The notes under the pieces: generated by a model
Seen by the model: only the letters and a program-made list of their open reading frames with translations
Databases searched by the model: none
What the model was told of the DNA's origin: nothing
Assembly (NCBI GenBank): GCA_014381825.1
Contig: JACNKX010000100.1
Coordinates: 35,697-99,696, forward strand
Source of the DNA: Planctomycetota bacterium
Lineage (GTDB): Bacteria; Planctomycetota; Planctomycetia; Pirellulales; Pirellulaceae
Direction: 5' to 3'
DNA length: 64,000 bases
Position numbers and translations under genes: made by a program
Part shown: in pieces, positions 1 through 10,600 of the stretch
How the letters are laid out: each line of letters starts with the position of its first letter
How positions within the stretch are numbered: the stretch's first letter is position 1

Positions 1-369
1 GGCCCGGGCGATGCTGACCGAGTAGAAAGCCTGCCGTTTCAGTTGAAGGCACCGCAAACCGATCTTCTCTCAGAGGCCCGTCGGCATTACGAAGCCGGCA
101 ATTACAAAGACGCGATCATCTATCTCTACAGCTACCAGCTGGTCGAATTAGACAAACATCAGCTGATCCGCTTGACCAAAGGAAAGACGAATCGCCAATA
201 CCTCCGCGAGGTCAGACGGCGCGGTGATTTGTTCAGCTCGCTCCGAACTACGATGTACGCTTTCGAGGACGTCTTCTTTGGTAATCACGCGCTCGATCGC
301 GGTCGATTTGAATCTTGCTGGAGCGGTCTCGATCTGTTCCGACAGAGCTTGGAGCAAGCGACCGTATGA
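1..369 (+). CDS. DUF4129-domain protein, C-terminal part (5' end outside window)
   Basis: The reading frame is open from base 1, so the gene begins before the window; the TTG at 43 is not a convincing start. The visible 122 residues contain the DUF4129-type helical region: a TPR-like segment (HYEAGNYKDAIIYLYSYQLV) followed by LTKGKTNRQYLREV and a closing FFGNHALDRGRFESCW helix. In known families this cytoplasmic domain sits at the C-terminus of membrane proteins encoded beside MoxR, DUF58 and transglutaminase genes, which fits the three genes that follow. The stop overlaps the next start as ATGA, so translation of the two is probably coupled. The exact function is unknown; a role in envelope or protein-complex maturation is inferred from context. 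Confidence 0.8.
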   Translation, partial: GPGDADRVESLPFQLKAPQTDLLSEARRHYEAGNYKDAIIYLYSYQLVELDKHQLIRLTKGKTNRQYLREVRRRGDLFSSLRTTMYAFEDVFFGNHALDRGRFESCWSGLDLFRQSLEQATV

Positions 370-1673
370 GCACATTACAACCGAATACAGTTCGCGGAAT
401 TGGCGGATGCTTCTCTCGTGCGTTATGTCACGAAGCGGCAATAGCTTTGGCACTGTTGTGCGCTGGCATCGGTTGCGCTCCTACGGACGTCGAGAGTACG
501 TATGGCAAACGCCGTGGCTCAGAAGGCGGACCGAGTGTCAATGGAACTGCGGTATTGGCCGGCATGTTCGAAGAAGCTGGACATCGTGTTTCGACTTGGC
601 CACGTCTGTCGCCTAAGTTGGAAGAGTGCCAGACGATCGTTTGGTTTCCCAACGACTTCGAACCGCCAAACCTCGAGCAACGCGACTTTTTGGAGGGGTG
701 GTTGGACAACGAGCCGGGCCGGACGATGGTCTACGTCGGTCGTGACTTTGATGCAACGTCGGCATATTGGAAGCAAGTACTTGCGAGGGCCCCGCCCGAG
801 CAGAAGATGGAAGTGATGCGTCGCGAAGCAACCGCTCGGGCGTCGCATGATGCCGCCAGAAACAGGATGCCTGAAGCGGACCTCGCCGAATGGTTCAACG
901 TTTATCGTGACGAGCCTTATCGCACGGTGACTTCTTTGAAGGGACCGTGGAGCGAGAAAGTCGATGCCGCCCAGATCGAGATCGAATTGGCCGGTCGACT
1001 GGAAGTTCCAGGCGAAGCAGATATCGATGCGTGGGTCGACCGTGACGACAATTATTGGGATGATCGCCCTGGGTTCACGCCTTTGTTGGAGTCCGAGAGC
1101 GACGCCGAATTCGACAAAGATGCGATTGTCTATCAGGTCAGCTTTGATGAGTGGATTGATAGCAAGATCATCGTCGTCAACAATGGTTCGTTTTTGCTGA
1201 ACGAACCACTGGTCAATCGCGAGCATCGTAAGCTCGCGGGGCATCTTATTTCGACCTGCAGTACGGGCAGAGTCGTGTTCCTAGAGAGCGGGCAGGGCGG
1301 CCCAGAAGTTTATGACGAAGAACCCGGAACCAAGATACCGACTGGATTCGAAGTCTTCACCGTTTGGCCGCTCGGCTTTATCATCATGCATCTGACAGTA
1401 CTTGGTATTCTTTGCTGTGTTGCGATCTATCCGATCTTCGGGCGGCCTAAAACGGCTCCGATGGCCGAATCGTCGCAAGTAACTTTCGCGTCGGATGTTG
1501 CTGATTCAGAAGACGCAGCCACCATCATCCGCGCCGACTTTGGAAAACATATCGACGCATTGGGCGAATTGCTTGAACAGACCGAAGATCGGCAATACGC
1601 TCGCGAGCGAGTATCCTATTACCACGAACACGTTAGCCGCGACTCCGGTGCCAGCCATCGAAGTACGAAATAA
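366..1673 (+). CDS. DUF4350-domain membrane protein of the MoxR operon
   Basis: The chosen start is the ATG at 366, which overlaps the preceding stop by ATGA; the open frame extends upstream to 315 inside the previous gene. A hydrophobic stretch at about residues 16-38 (AIALALLCAGIGCA) looks like a signal/anchor segment, with a cysteine that could also suggest a lipoprotein. The next part (VNGTAVLAGMFEEAGHRV, TIVWFPNDFEPP, DFLEGWL) matches the DUF4350 pattern, an extracytoplasmic domain with a Rossmann-like fold. A second membrane helix (VWPLGFIIMHLTVLGILCCVAIYP) lies near residues 335-360, followed by a short cytoplasmic tail. The family is typically encoded between DUF4129 and MoxR genes, as here. 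The biochemical role is not established. Confidence 0.8.
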   Translation: MSTLQPNTVRGIGGCFSRALCHEAAIALALLCAGIGCAPTDVESTYGKRRGSEGGPSVNGTAVLAGMFEEAGHRVSTWPRLSPKLEECQTIVWFPNDFEPPNLEQRDFLEGWLDNEPGRTMVYVGRDFDATSAYWKQVLARAPPEQKMEVMRREATARASHDAARNRMPEADLAEWFNVYRDEPYRTVTSLKGPWSEKVDAAQIEIELAGRLEVPGEADIDAWVDRDDNYWDDRPGFTPLLESESDAEFDKDAIVYQVSFDEWIDSKIIVVNNGSFLLNEPLVNREHRKLAGHLISTCSTGRVVFLESGQGGPEVYDEEPGTKIPTGFEVFTVWPLGFIIMHLTVLGILCCVAIYPIFGRPKTAPMAESSQVTFASDVADSEDAATIIRADFGKHIDALGELLEQTEDRQYARERVSYYHEHVSRDSGASHRSTK

Positions 1674-1685
1674 TCGAGGAAATTC

Positions 1686-3026
1686 ATGAGTACGACGCCA
1701 TCTGAACCAGAATCTCCAACACCTGCCGCGAGTGACACGATCGAATTCGGCTGTTCGGCCTGCGGCCGCATGCTCAAGGTGCCGCAGCAGGCTGCCGGAC
1801 GTCAAGCCAAATGTCCGCAATGCGCGACGGTACAGATCGTTCCCACTACGGATAACAGCGCGGCCACGTCACCGCAATCCATGGATTCGTACGGAACTGC
1901 TGCGCCGCCCGTAGCGACGACCAACGTACCGATAGCCTCAGCTAGTCCCGCGACCAGTCAGCCGGCTGCGCCTCCCGCAGCATCACCTTTCCCCGTTGCA
2001 GCGCCAATTCGACCGACTGAGTCCGCGGCCTTCTCGTTACGTGAATCACTGTCCGGTGGACACGAGGGGCGCGAGACGCCGACGAAGCAATTGTTCGACA
2101 ACGTGACAGAGGAGATCGCGAAGATCTACGTCGGTCAAGACGAGTTGGTCTTGGGGGCTCTTGTCGCATTGTTCTCCAGCGGACACGTGCTGATCGAAAG
2201 TGTACCCGGTTTAGGGAAGACCCTGTTTGTTCGGACGCTTGGAAAGGTACTCGGCTGTCAGTTCGGTCGCATTCAGTTCACGGCCGACTTGATGCCATCA
2301 GATATCACTGGCGCTCCGATCTTCGACATGAAGAATCAGGACTTCAGATTTCGTCCCGGGCCGGTGTTTACCCAGTTCCTGCTCGCTGACGAGATCAACC
2401 GCTCGCCCGCGAAAACGCATGCAGCTCTACTTGAGATCATGCAGGAATATCGGGTTACCATCGACGGCGAAGCACACACGATCGAACGACCATTCCTGGT
2501 GTTGGCGACGCAGAATCCGATCGAATCGGAAGGCACATATAACCTCCCGGAGGCACAGCTCGATCGATTCATGTTCAAGCTGTTGGCCGACTATCCGGTG
2601 GAGCAAGAGGAAGCCGAGATCTTGCGGATGCACAGTCAGCAAATCGACATCAACAAGCGGTTGGACGAAGAACTTCAGACGATCACGTCGCCCGCTGAGA
2701 TCATGCGAATCACCGAAGAGAACGGAAAAGTGCGTGTCGACGACAAGCTGGTGGATTACATCAACAAGATTGTCCGGCTCACTCGCCAATGGCCACAGTT
2801 TCACATGGGAGCGTCGCCGCGAGCTGGATTGGCCTTGATGCAAGGCGCGCGAACGCTCGCCGCGTTCAATGGCCGAGACTATTCGGTTCCCGATGACGTC
2901 GTACAGATCGTAATTCCCGCGTTACGTCATCGCGTGATACTGACGGCCGAAGCGGAAGTCGAAGGGCACGAAGTCGATTCGCTGCTCGCCGACTTGGTCC
3001 GCTCTGTTGAAGTACCCCGTATCTAA
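1686..3026 (+). CDS. MoxR-family AAA+ ATPase with N-terminal zinc ribbon
   Basis: ATG start at 1686 with GAGGAA eight bases upstream. Residues about 18-50 carry two CxxC pairs (CSAC...CPQC), a zinc-ribbon found at the N-terminus of many planctomycete proteins. A Pro/Ala/Ser/Thr-rich linker of about 80 residues follows. The AAA-3 (MoxR) core starts near residue 135, with Walker A VPGLGKTLF, Walker B FLLADEINR, sensor region VLATQNPIE, and the AAA lid at the C-terminus (PRAGLALMQGAR). MoxR ATPases act as chaperones that help assemble metal-containing or multi-subunit complexes, usually with a DUF58/VWA partner, which is the next gene. Usual MoxR length is about 320-340 residues; the extra length here is the zinc ribbon plus linker. 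Confidence 0.95.
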   Translation: MSTTPSEPESPTPAASDTIEFGCSACGRMLKVPQQAAGRQAKCPQCATVQIVPTTDNSAATSPQSMDSYGTAAPPVATTNVPIASASPATSQPAAPPAASPFPVAAPIRPTESAAFSLRESLSGGHEGRETPTKQLFDNVTEEIAKIYVGQDELVLGALVALFSSGHVLIESVPGLGKTLFVRTLGKVLGCQFGRIQFTADLMPSDITGAPIFDMKNQDFRFRPGPVFTQFLLADEINRSPAKTHAALLEIMQEYRVTIDGEAHTIERPFLVLATQNPIESEGTYNLPEAQLDRFMFKLLADYPVEQEEAEILRMHSQQIDINKRLDEELQTITSPAEIMRITEENGKVRVDDKLVDYINKIVRLTRQWPQFHMGASPRAGLALMQGARTLAAFNGRDYSVPDDVVQIVIPALRHRVILTAEAEVEGHEVDSLLADLVRSVEVPRI

Positions 3027-3042
3027 TCGGGCAGCAGGATCT

Positions 3043-4479
3043 ATGAACGATTATCTCGATACAGCTGGCGAGGGGATGAAGCTGCTGCAGGCGCTGCCGT
3101 GGCTGACGCTGGTCGTGATCTTTGCGCCGATCGTCGCGCTGGCGTCGTGGCGGAAGATTTATCCGCACGTTCCGCTCGTGTTGATGATGGTCGCGCCTTG
3201 CTTGCTGACATTCGCCTTGTTGATTTGGGAAGACTTGTTTCTCGTGGTGGCTCTTGCGGATGTGGTCGTTGTGCTGATTGCGTTCGGAGACTTTTGGACC
3301 TTGCCACGTACAGAAGCCTTCTCGGCCGAGCGGACCGCGACGCGAGTTGCTTCGATTAACATGCCACATCGAATTACGCTCTTGATCAACAATCATTCGA
3401 AGCGTCCGTTCTTCGTGTCTGTGCGTGACGATATCCCCGATGAATTCATTGCTGAGCCGGAAGAATTTTCGACGCTGATGGAGTCCCGCAGTCGAGTCAC
3501 GATGCATTATGAAATCCGTTCGCAACGTCGCGGAGCATTTACCCTGACGCAAGTTTACATCCGGACGCGCAGCTTCCTCGGGTTATGGCGGCGATTCCTG
3601 AACTACCCGGTCGAGACGGTCATTCATGTCTATCCCGATATGAAACAATTGTCGGAGTACGCAATTCTAGCGAGAACGAACCGATTGAGTTTGGTGGGAG
3701 TGCGTCGGACGCGAAAGATTGGCCAAGACAATGAGTTCGAGCGGCTTCGCGATTACACGCCGGACGACAACTACAAACATATCGATTGGCGAACAACAGC
3801 GCGTCGTAACAAACTGACCGTCAAAGACTTTCAAACGAACCAAAGCCAGAGGATCATCTTCCTGCTGGACTGTGGTCGCATGATGACGAACAACTCGTCC
3901 GGACTCAGTCTCCTGGATCATTCGCTGAACGCAATGTTGATGTTGAGCTTTGTTGCCTTGCGGCAAGGCGACTCGGTCGGGCTTGTCTGTTTCTCCGATC
4001 AAATCCACACATTCGTACCGCCGCGCAGTGGCATGGCGCAGATGAATCGGCTGCTTCACGCCGGATTCGATCGCTTTCCCAGGCTGGTCGAATCGCGCTA
4101 CGACGAAGCGTTTGTCTATCTCGACACGCACTGCAAGAAGCGGTCGCTCGTCGTACTGATGACGAACTTGATCGATGAAGTCAATTCACATCAGGTCCAT
4201 CAATACCTGACGAATCTTGTCGGACGTCATTTGCCGCTTGGGGTGCTGTTACGCGACCATAGCTTGTTTGATGCTGCGGATGCCGTCGACCCGCGAATTC
4301 CGGCAACGGATCGAAAACTGTTTCGCGCCGCCGCCGCCGCCGAGATTCTGACATGGCGGCATCAAGTTCTCACCGACCTGGAACATCGCGGCGTGCTTTC
4401 ACTTGACGTGTTTCCCGAGGACATGACTGCTCCTTTGGTCAATCAGTACCTTGATATCAAGGCTCGGCACTTGCTGTAG
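3043..4479 (+). CDS. DUF58-domain membrane protein (MoxR partner)
   Basis: The ATG at 3043 is preferred over an in-frame TTG at 3007, which lies inside moxR. Two hydrophobic segments lie near residues 20-35 and 45-75 (LVLMMVAPCLLTFALLIW and a following helix). The DUF58 signature is at about residues 240-270 (LRDYTPDDNYKHIDWRTTAR). A VWA-like fold follows, but its metal-site motif reads LLDCGRMM rather than DxSxSM, so MIDAS metal binding is doubtful. DUF58 proteins work with MoxR ATPases. The gene starts 16 bases after the moxR stop, which supports one operon with the preceding three genes. About 220 bases without a recognised gene separate it from the giant gene downstream. Confidence 0.9.
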   Translation: MNDYLDTAGEGMKLLQALPWLTLVVIFAPIVALASWRKIYPHVPLVLMMVAPCLLTFALLIWEDLFLVVALADVVVVLIAFGDFWTLPRTEAFSAERTATRVASINMPHRITLLINNHSKRPFFVSVRDDIPDEFIAEPEEFSTLMESRSRVTMHYEIRSQRRGAFTLTQVYIRTRSFLGLWRRFLNYPVETVIHVYPDMKQLSEYAILARTNRLSLVGVRRTRKIGQDNEFERLRDYTPDDNYKHIDWRTTARRNKLTVKDFQTNQSQRIIFLLDCGRMMTNNSSGLSLLDHSLNAMLMLSFVALRQGDSVGLVCFSDQIHTFVPPRSGMAQMNRLLHAGFDRFPRLVESRYDEAFVYLDTHCKKRSLVVLMTNLIDEVNSHQVHQYLTNLVGRHLPLGVLLRDHSLFDAADAVDPRIPATDRKLFRAAAAAEILTWRHQVLTDLEHRGVLSLDVFPEDMTAPLVNQYLDIKARHLL

Positions 4480-4697
4480 GCTGTTGACTCGTTCGGTTGA
4501 TTGGCTTCGTTTTGGGATGCTGATAAAACCGGCATAATCCCTGCGAAGTGTGTTCGAAACGCAGGTCACTTAAAGTTTGACCATTTCGTGGTTTGCAACG
4601 ATAATCGAACTTGAGTCTCAGTCGCTGGAACGCGTTGATTGCCTTCACTTTGGGGCGCGGCAGGGATGATTTTTCTCTTCAATACGTTGGATCTGCG

Positions 4698-7600
4698 ATG
4701 CAGTTGCCGAACTGGTCCCGAAATTTGTTGCTGCGTCGCCGACGTCAACGCGAGAAGTCCGCGAGACAGCAGTTGTTCGCACCCGTTCGACTTTCACTTC
4801 GCAAGCTTGAAGAGCGACGTGTGTTGGACGTCTCGGCGGCGTTCATGACCGGGACCGGGGTTCTGGAACTTGACGTCACAAACACAAGCGACGTCGCGAC
4901 GCTTCAGGAATCCGGCGGCGACATTTCCATCCGCGACGCTGGCAACAATAGCATCGACATTGAAGTCGATGGCGGTACTCCGATGTCCGTTGCCTTGAGT
5001 GACGTAAAGCGAATCGTCGTTCACGGCGATGGGGCAGCAGGCCAGGAAGTCGTCATTGATACGCCTTTGGCTCCGATGGACGGCGTTTTCGTAGATAGTT
5101 CAATCGAATTGACTGTCATCAACGATCCGATCACGCGCGTCGGCAACAACGGCATCGCATTGAATTCGTTGTCCGTGCAACTCGGCGCGGATCTCGAAGC
5201 TCCCGGCTTGGACATCACGTTTGGCGGCGATGTGAGACTGGCAAGCGACGTGTCGGTGACGGCTTCGAATGTTGTATTTGAGGGAATGGTGGACGACGAC
5301 GGCGATCTTGCGACCAATTCTAACTTGACGGTCAATGCAGACGGTTTGACGCTCTTTGTCGGAAAAGTTGGCAGTAACGATGCGCTCGACGGCATCAAGA
5401 CGGACGCCGCTGGGCACAGCGAGATTAATGCCGATATTAACGCGTCCGGTAACACAATCACGTTCAATGACCCGGTAGTGCTTACCAACAGTGTCAGCTT
5501 GACCGACACCGGTACCACCGGCATTCGGTTCAACGATACGGTCGATAGCGCTTCCGACGCTCAACACAGCCTGACCGCGACGGCGACGAACGGTCGCGTG
5601 ACTTTCAGCGGCGACATAGGCGACGGTGCGGCAGGGGATCAGAGTCTCGGATCACTGACAATCACCGAAGCCGCTGAAGGCGTAATCTTTGGCGACATGG
5701 CTGGTGTCGCCCAAATTCGGACGGCGAACGGCGGTATCAACATCGGCTCTGTTGCTGGAGGTATCGGCGGCGTTGGCATTCAGCTCAACGGTGGCGCTGG
5801 AAACCTGCTGACAATCACAACCAGTGGTGGCAACGTCCGTTGGAACGCCGCGACCGCGTTGGTCACGGATGTCGATGTGTTCACCGACGGTGGCACGTTG
5901 ACTCTGACGGCCGACGCGCCGCTGGACAGCCAGCCCAACGCCGTTCGCAAGTTGAAGGTGAACGCAGGGTCGGGCGCGGTCGAGTTCAACGAAGACATCG
6001 GTCGGGCCGTCCCTTTACGCGGACTCGAAATCTCGCGCGCCGATGCTGGAGTCACGTTCGGTGGTGCCAACGTCGAGACGCCCGGAATGGGCGGCAGCGG
6101 ACCAGTCACATTGATCAACTCAACCGGCCCTGTCTTGATCGGATCGACAGATGCCATCGGCGGTTCGGGCGTCGTGTTTAACGCCGGTGCTAACTCGACA
6201 CTTCGGATTGTCACGACGAGTGACAACGTCACGATCAACGGGGCGGTAAAATTGCAGAGCAACGTATCGATCAATACGGGTAATCGAGGCGGTGACATTA
6301 CGTTTACCGATGCTTCGCCCATTGATAACCAAGCGGCGGAACTGAAGGATCTGACCCTTGCTGCTGGTGAAGGATCGGTTTTTCTAGATCAGAATGTTGG
6401 CAGCGATCCAATCGGTAAGTTGACCGTCACACGTGCGTTTGGTGGCGTTACGATCGGCACTGACGCATCCCCTGTCACGATCGTGCATGCCGCTCGCGGA
6501 ATCGACATCGGAGTTGGATCGAACCAGGTTGCGGGTTCGGGAATCGTGTTGAACGGCGGTACCGGCACGCTGACTTTGGAAACGAACAACACAAACATTC
6601 GACTAAATGGGCCAACGACTTTGGCGGCTAATGTCTTGTTCGACACAGACGCTGGAATTGGAGACGTGACACTAACCGGTGATACGCCGGTAGATAGCGA
6701 AACAGGCGAGTTCAATGATCTTTCGTTCAATCTCGGCGCGGGTGCCGTGTTTATCAACGAAGATTTGGGCCGGACGAACCGCCTTGGATCGCTAACGGTG
6801 CTGACCGCCGGTGGCGGAGCGATCTTTGGCCAAGCAACGACCGAAGTTCCAGGTGCTGGCGGCACAGGTCCCGTTGAGATCATTAACACCGAGGGTGAAA
6901 TCAGAATTGGCGAGACGAGCGCGATCGGTGGAGTCGGCGTCGTGTTCCGCGGTAGCGCGATCGCTCGATCGACGATCACGACAACGGCTGATGATGTTCT
7001 CGTCAACGGTCCCACAACGCTCGGCACTGACCTCACCGTCAAGACAAGTTCGGGAGGCGGCAATCTCACGTTTACAGGCAACTCGACCGTGGATGGCGTC
7101 ACGGGTATCACCAGCAGCCTCACGCTTGACCTTGGCGACGGGGCGTTGTTCTTTAATGCAGACGTTGGAAGTAGCACGGCGCTCGGGCGATTGACCGTCG
7201 TTTCAGCGAAGTCCGGAGTGACGTTTGGCGACTCCGATGCGGTTAACCTTGTCCGCGCGAGCCAGCCGATTGATATTGGAGTTGGCACGAATGTCATCGA
7301 CGGTGGTATCTCGTTGAACGGCGGCAGCAGTGAAATGTTGATCGCAACATTGAACGCCCATGTTCGCTTGAATGGCCACGTTCGCGCGCAGAGTGATGTC
7401 GCGATCGATACGGGGGATGGCGGCGGAGCGATTACGCTGACGAGTAGTGCAACTGTTGACAGCGACGATGGACCGATCAACGCAACGAACGTTGAACGTA
7501 ACTCGATACGACTCGATGCGGGTAAAGGATCAATTTCCGTCAACGCCAACTTCGGCAGCCAACAACGTTTGGGGGCGTTCACCGTCGAACGCGCCGATGG

Positions 7601-10600
7601 CGGGGTCGTTATCGGCGGAGCGGATACAAGTTCGACCGGAGGAGCCGGGCCCGTTACCGAGATCGCAACGGACGGACCGATCAATATCGGTTCTACTTCG
7701 GTGATTGCCGGAGGCATTGAGCTTAACAGTGGCGGTGCGACGCTGTTGATCGATGCCGCTGCGGCCAACATCGATTTTAATGGACCGATTGAACTCCAAT
7801 CAAACGTCGAGATTAACACCGGCGCCGTTGGTGGTGATTTGACATTGTCCGGTGCTTCGACACTCAATAGTCAATCGGGCGAAGCAAACGGTATAGCGAT
7901 CACTCTCGGTACAGGGAACGCGATTTTCGGTGCGGCGGTTGGCGCGTTGAACCCGTTAGGAGAACTGCGCGTAGCAACGGCAAACGACGTAACAGCAAAG
8001 TCCGAAGTCAATGCCGGGCGTCTAGTCCAGCAAGCGGGCAGTGGGACTACGACCTTCGACGGAGCAATCAACACCACTTCCCCATCGCTTTCAGGCATCG
8101 ACCTTGTGGGCAATGCTTTCGTTTTCAATGGCCTTGTCATGACGACCGGCGACGGTCGCGTCTCGATCATTCATTCAAGCGTGCTCGATATCAACGCGTC
8201 GGCAGACATGCGACTGGAAGGAGCCTTTGACGAGAGTGGCACTGGCAGCGTCGAGATCGCGGCAGACATTGTCACGAGTGGTGACGCGATTCACTTTGGC
8301 AGTCCGGTCACGTTGACGGACGGTGTGACGGCTGATGTTCTCTTCGATACAACTTCGTCCGGCAACGCAGCGGGAGCGGATATCGTTTTTGACGCCACCG
8401 TGAACGCCCAGAACGTCGGGGCCGAATCACTCACGTTGAACGCGGGTACATCCGGTAGCATCACGTTGGGCGCTGCAGTCGGCGACGTTACTCGCGCTGG
8501 CCATGTGCGGATTATCGAGGCGAACGATGTCACATTCTCCGGTTCGCTTGTGGCTGACGGTATCTCTCAAGATGCCGGCCATGGTTTCACGGCCTTCAAT
8601 GGAACTGTCAATACAAATGATGTGACCGCCGCAGGCATCGACATTAACACGACGGATGTCTCGTTCCTTGATGCTGTGTCCACCTTGGGTGACGGACGCG
8701 TCGAAGTGACGGTGACGGGCGTTCTCGATATCGGTGCTGCGGCTAATCTGAGCCTTAGCGGTGCCTTTGCTCAAGACGGCGATGGCTCGGTTCAAATGTC
8801 GGCAGATATCACAACGAGCGACGACGATATTTCATTTGCAGATGAAGTGACCGTACGTGAGTCCGTTCGATTCGACACAGACACTGGGGCAGGAAACTTG
8901 CTGTTTGCGAGCACGTTGAACGGCACGAACGATTGCCTAGAAGACATGACGCTCGCCATCGGGACTGGCAATGCATCGTTTCAGAGTGCGGTCGGCAGTT
9001 CCGTTGGACTAGGTGATATTCTCATCGACGACGCAGCCGACGTGCGATTTGATTCCACCTTGCGTGCAAGTTCTATCAAACAGTCCGCCGGCACGGGCGA
9101 GACTCGCTTTGATGGCGCGGTGACCTTAAAGACTGCGACTGGCGTTGACGTGACGACAGGTTCGGTGACGATCAATAACACCTTCGATACGTCCACCGTC
9201 GCGGGGCCGATCAACATCGCGGCGTCTGACGAAATTGCCGTTAACGGTTCGGTAACTTCCGGTAACGCGACCGTTCAGCTATCAGCTGACGATGACATCT
9301 TGTTTGGTGGCGCTGGAGCAGTCACTACGACCGGCGCCGATGTCACGATTCACGCAGATGCGGACGCTTCGGTCAACGGCAGCGGCGGTGCCGTGCTGAT
9401 GAACGATGGAGCTGGTATCGAGACGGGTGCTGGTGTTATCGATGTTGGTGCGGACGAGAACATCCAGTTAGGTCGCCTTGTTACGACATCGTTAGTTCGG
9501 TTGACCAGCACCAGCGGCTCCGTTGTTGATGGTGGCAACTCGGGTGGTGCGGACATTGTTGCGGATCGGCTTGCCATCCGCGCGAGCACAGGCGTTGGGA
9601 CCGTGGATCCGCTCGATACTTCGGTCAACACGATTGCTGTTGAGAACAAGCGGTCGGGCGGTGTGAGATTCGAGAACGCGACGGGCGGCTCTCTGTCTGT
9701 CGGTGATGTCGATGGATTGTCCGGAATCATGAACGGACCCATTGGAGTGCCGGAGAAGCTTGTCGGTGACGTCGAAGTCATTCATGTTGGCGCGATTAAC
9801 GTGGTAGCTCCTATCTTGAACGATGGCGGCAGCCACACGATCGTTCGAGCCGAATTGCCGGGCGATCTGACGATCGACGCTCCGATCCAGAACCGTGGTG
9901 GTAACGGCTGGATATTTTTGTTCTCTGGCGGCGATCTTGTCATCAATCACAGTCTTCCGGAGCCAGAAGCCGAGATTTCGGTCGAGAACGAAGGAGCGAT
10001 CCGAGGCGAAGCTCGCGGCGACGTGATTATCGACAATACGGATACGGATTACGTCATCGTGCGAACACATTCCGAACGATTTCCAAACGCGACAACGCTT
10101 CCAACGCTATCCGCCAAATTTGTGGACCCAGCGCGATATCCCGACGAAACGGACACCGCTTTTTACACGGAGCTAGAAGCCGAATTACGAGTGATTCGCG
10201 AATCGATCTCAGGTCAGGCCACGAATTTTTCTCCGATCTTCGACATCGAAGCCGTTGACCAAGGTGGATCGGACGTTGACTCCAACGGTCGCGGCATTGT
10301 GAAGATTACGATCGGCGATAGCGTGCATCTTGAAACGAACTGGCACTTCACGATCAACTGGGGCGATGGCAACATCGAAAACTATTCTATTCCCGGAAAT
10401 CCACAAGCTAGCCTAGCGTTTTTGACTGCGAACAATGCCAACACAAACATTGTGCCGGATCTAACCAACATGCCGCGCATCGACAGCGGTGTCGGAGGCG
10501 AGCCAGGTGTTTACTATGTTCATCACAAGTACCTGAGCCCACCCGACCCCAGTGATCCGGCCGCTCCAACTCCGATCTCTGCCGAGTTGCGTTATGACGC

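Noticed and set aside
6389..7867. 492-codon antisense open frame inside the giant surface protein gene
   Set aside because: It lies opposite a well-supported repeat protein and its composition is that of a reverse complement of Gly/Asp/Thr-rich codons. No motif is present.
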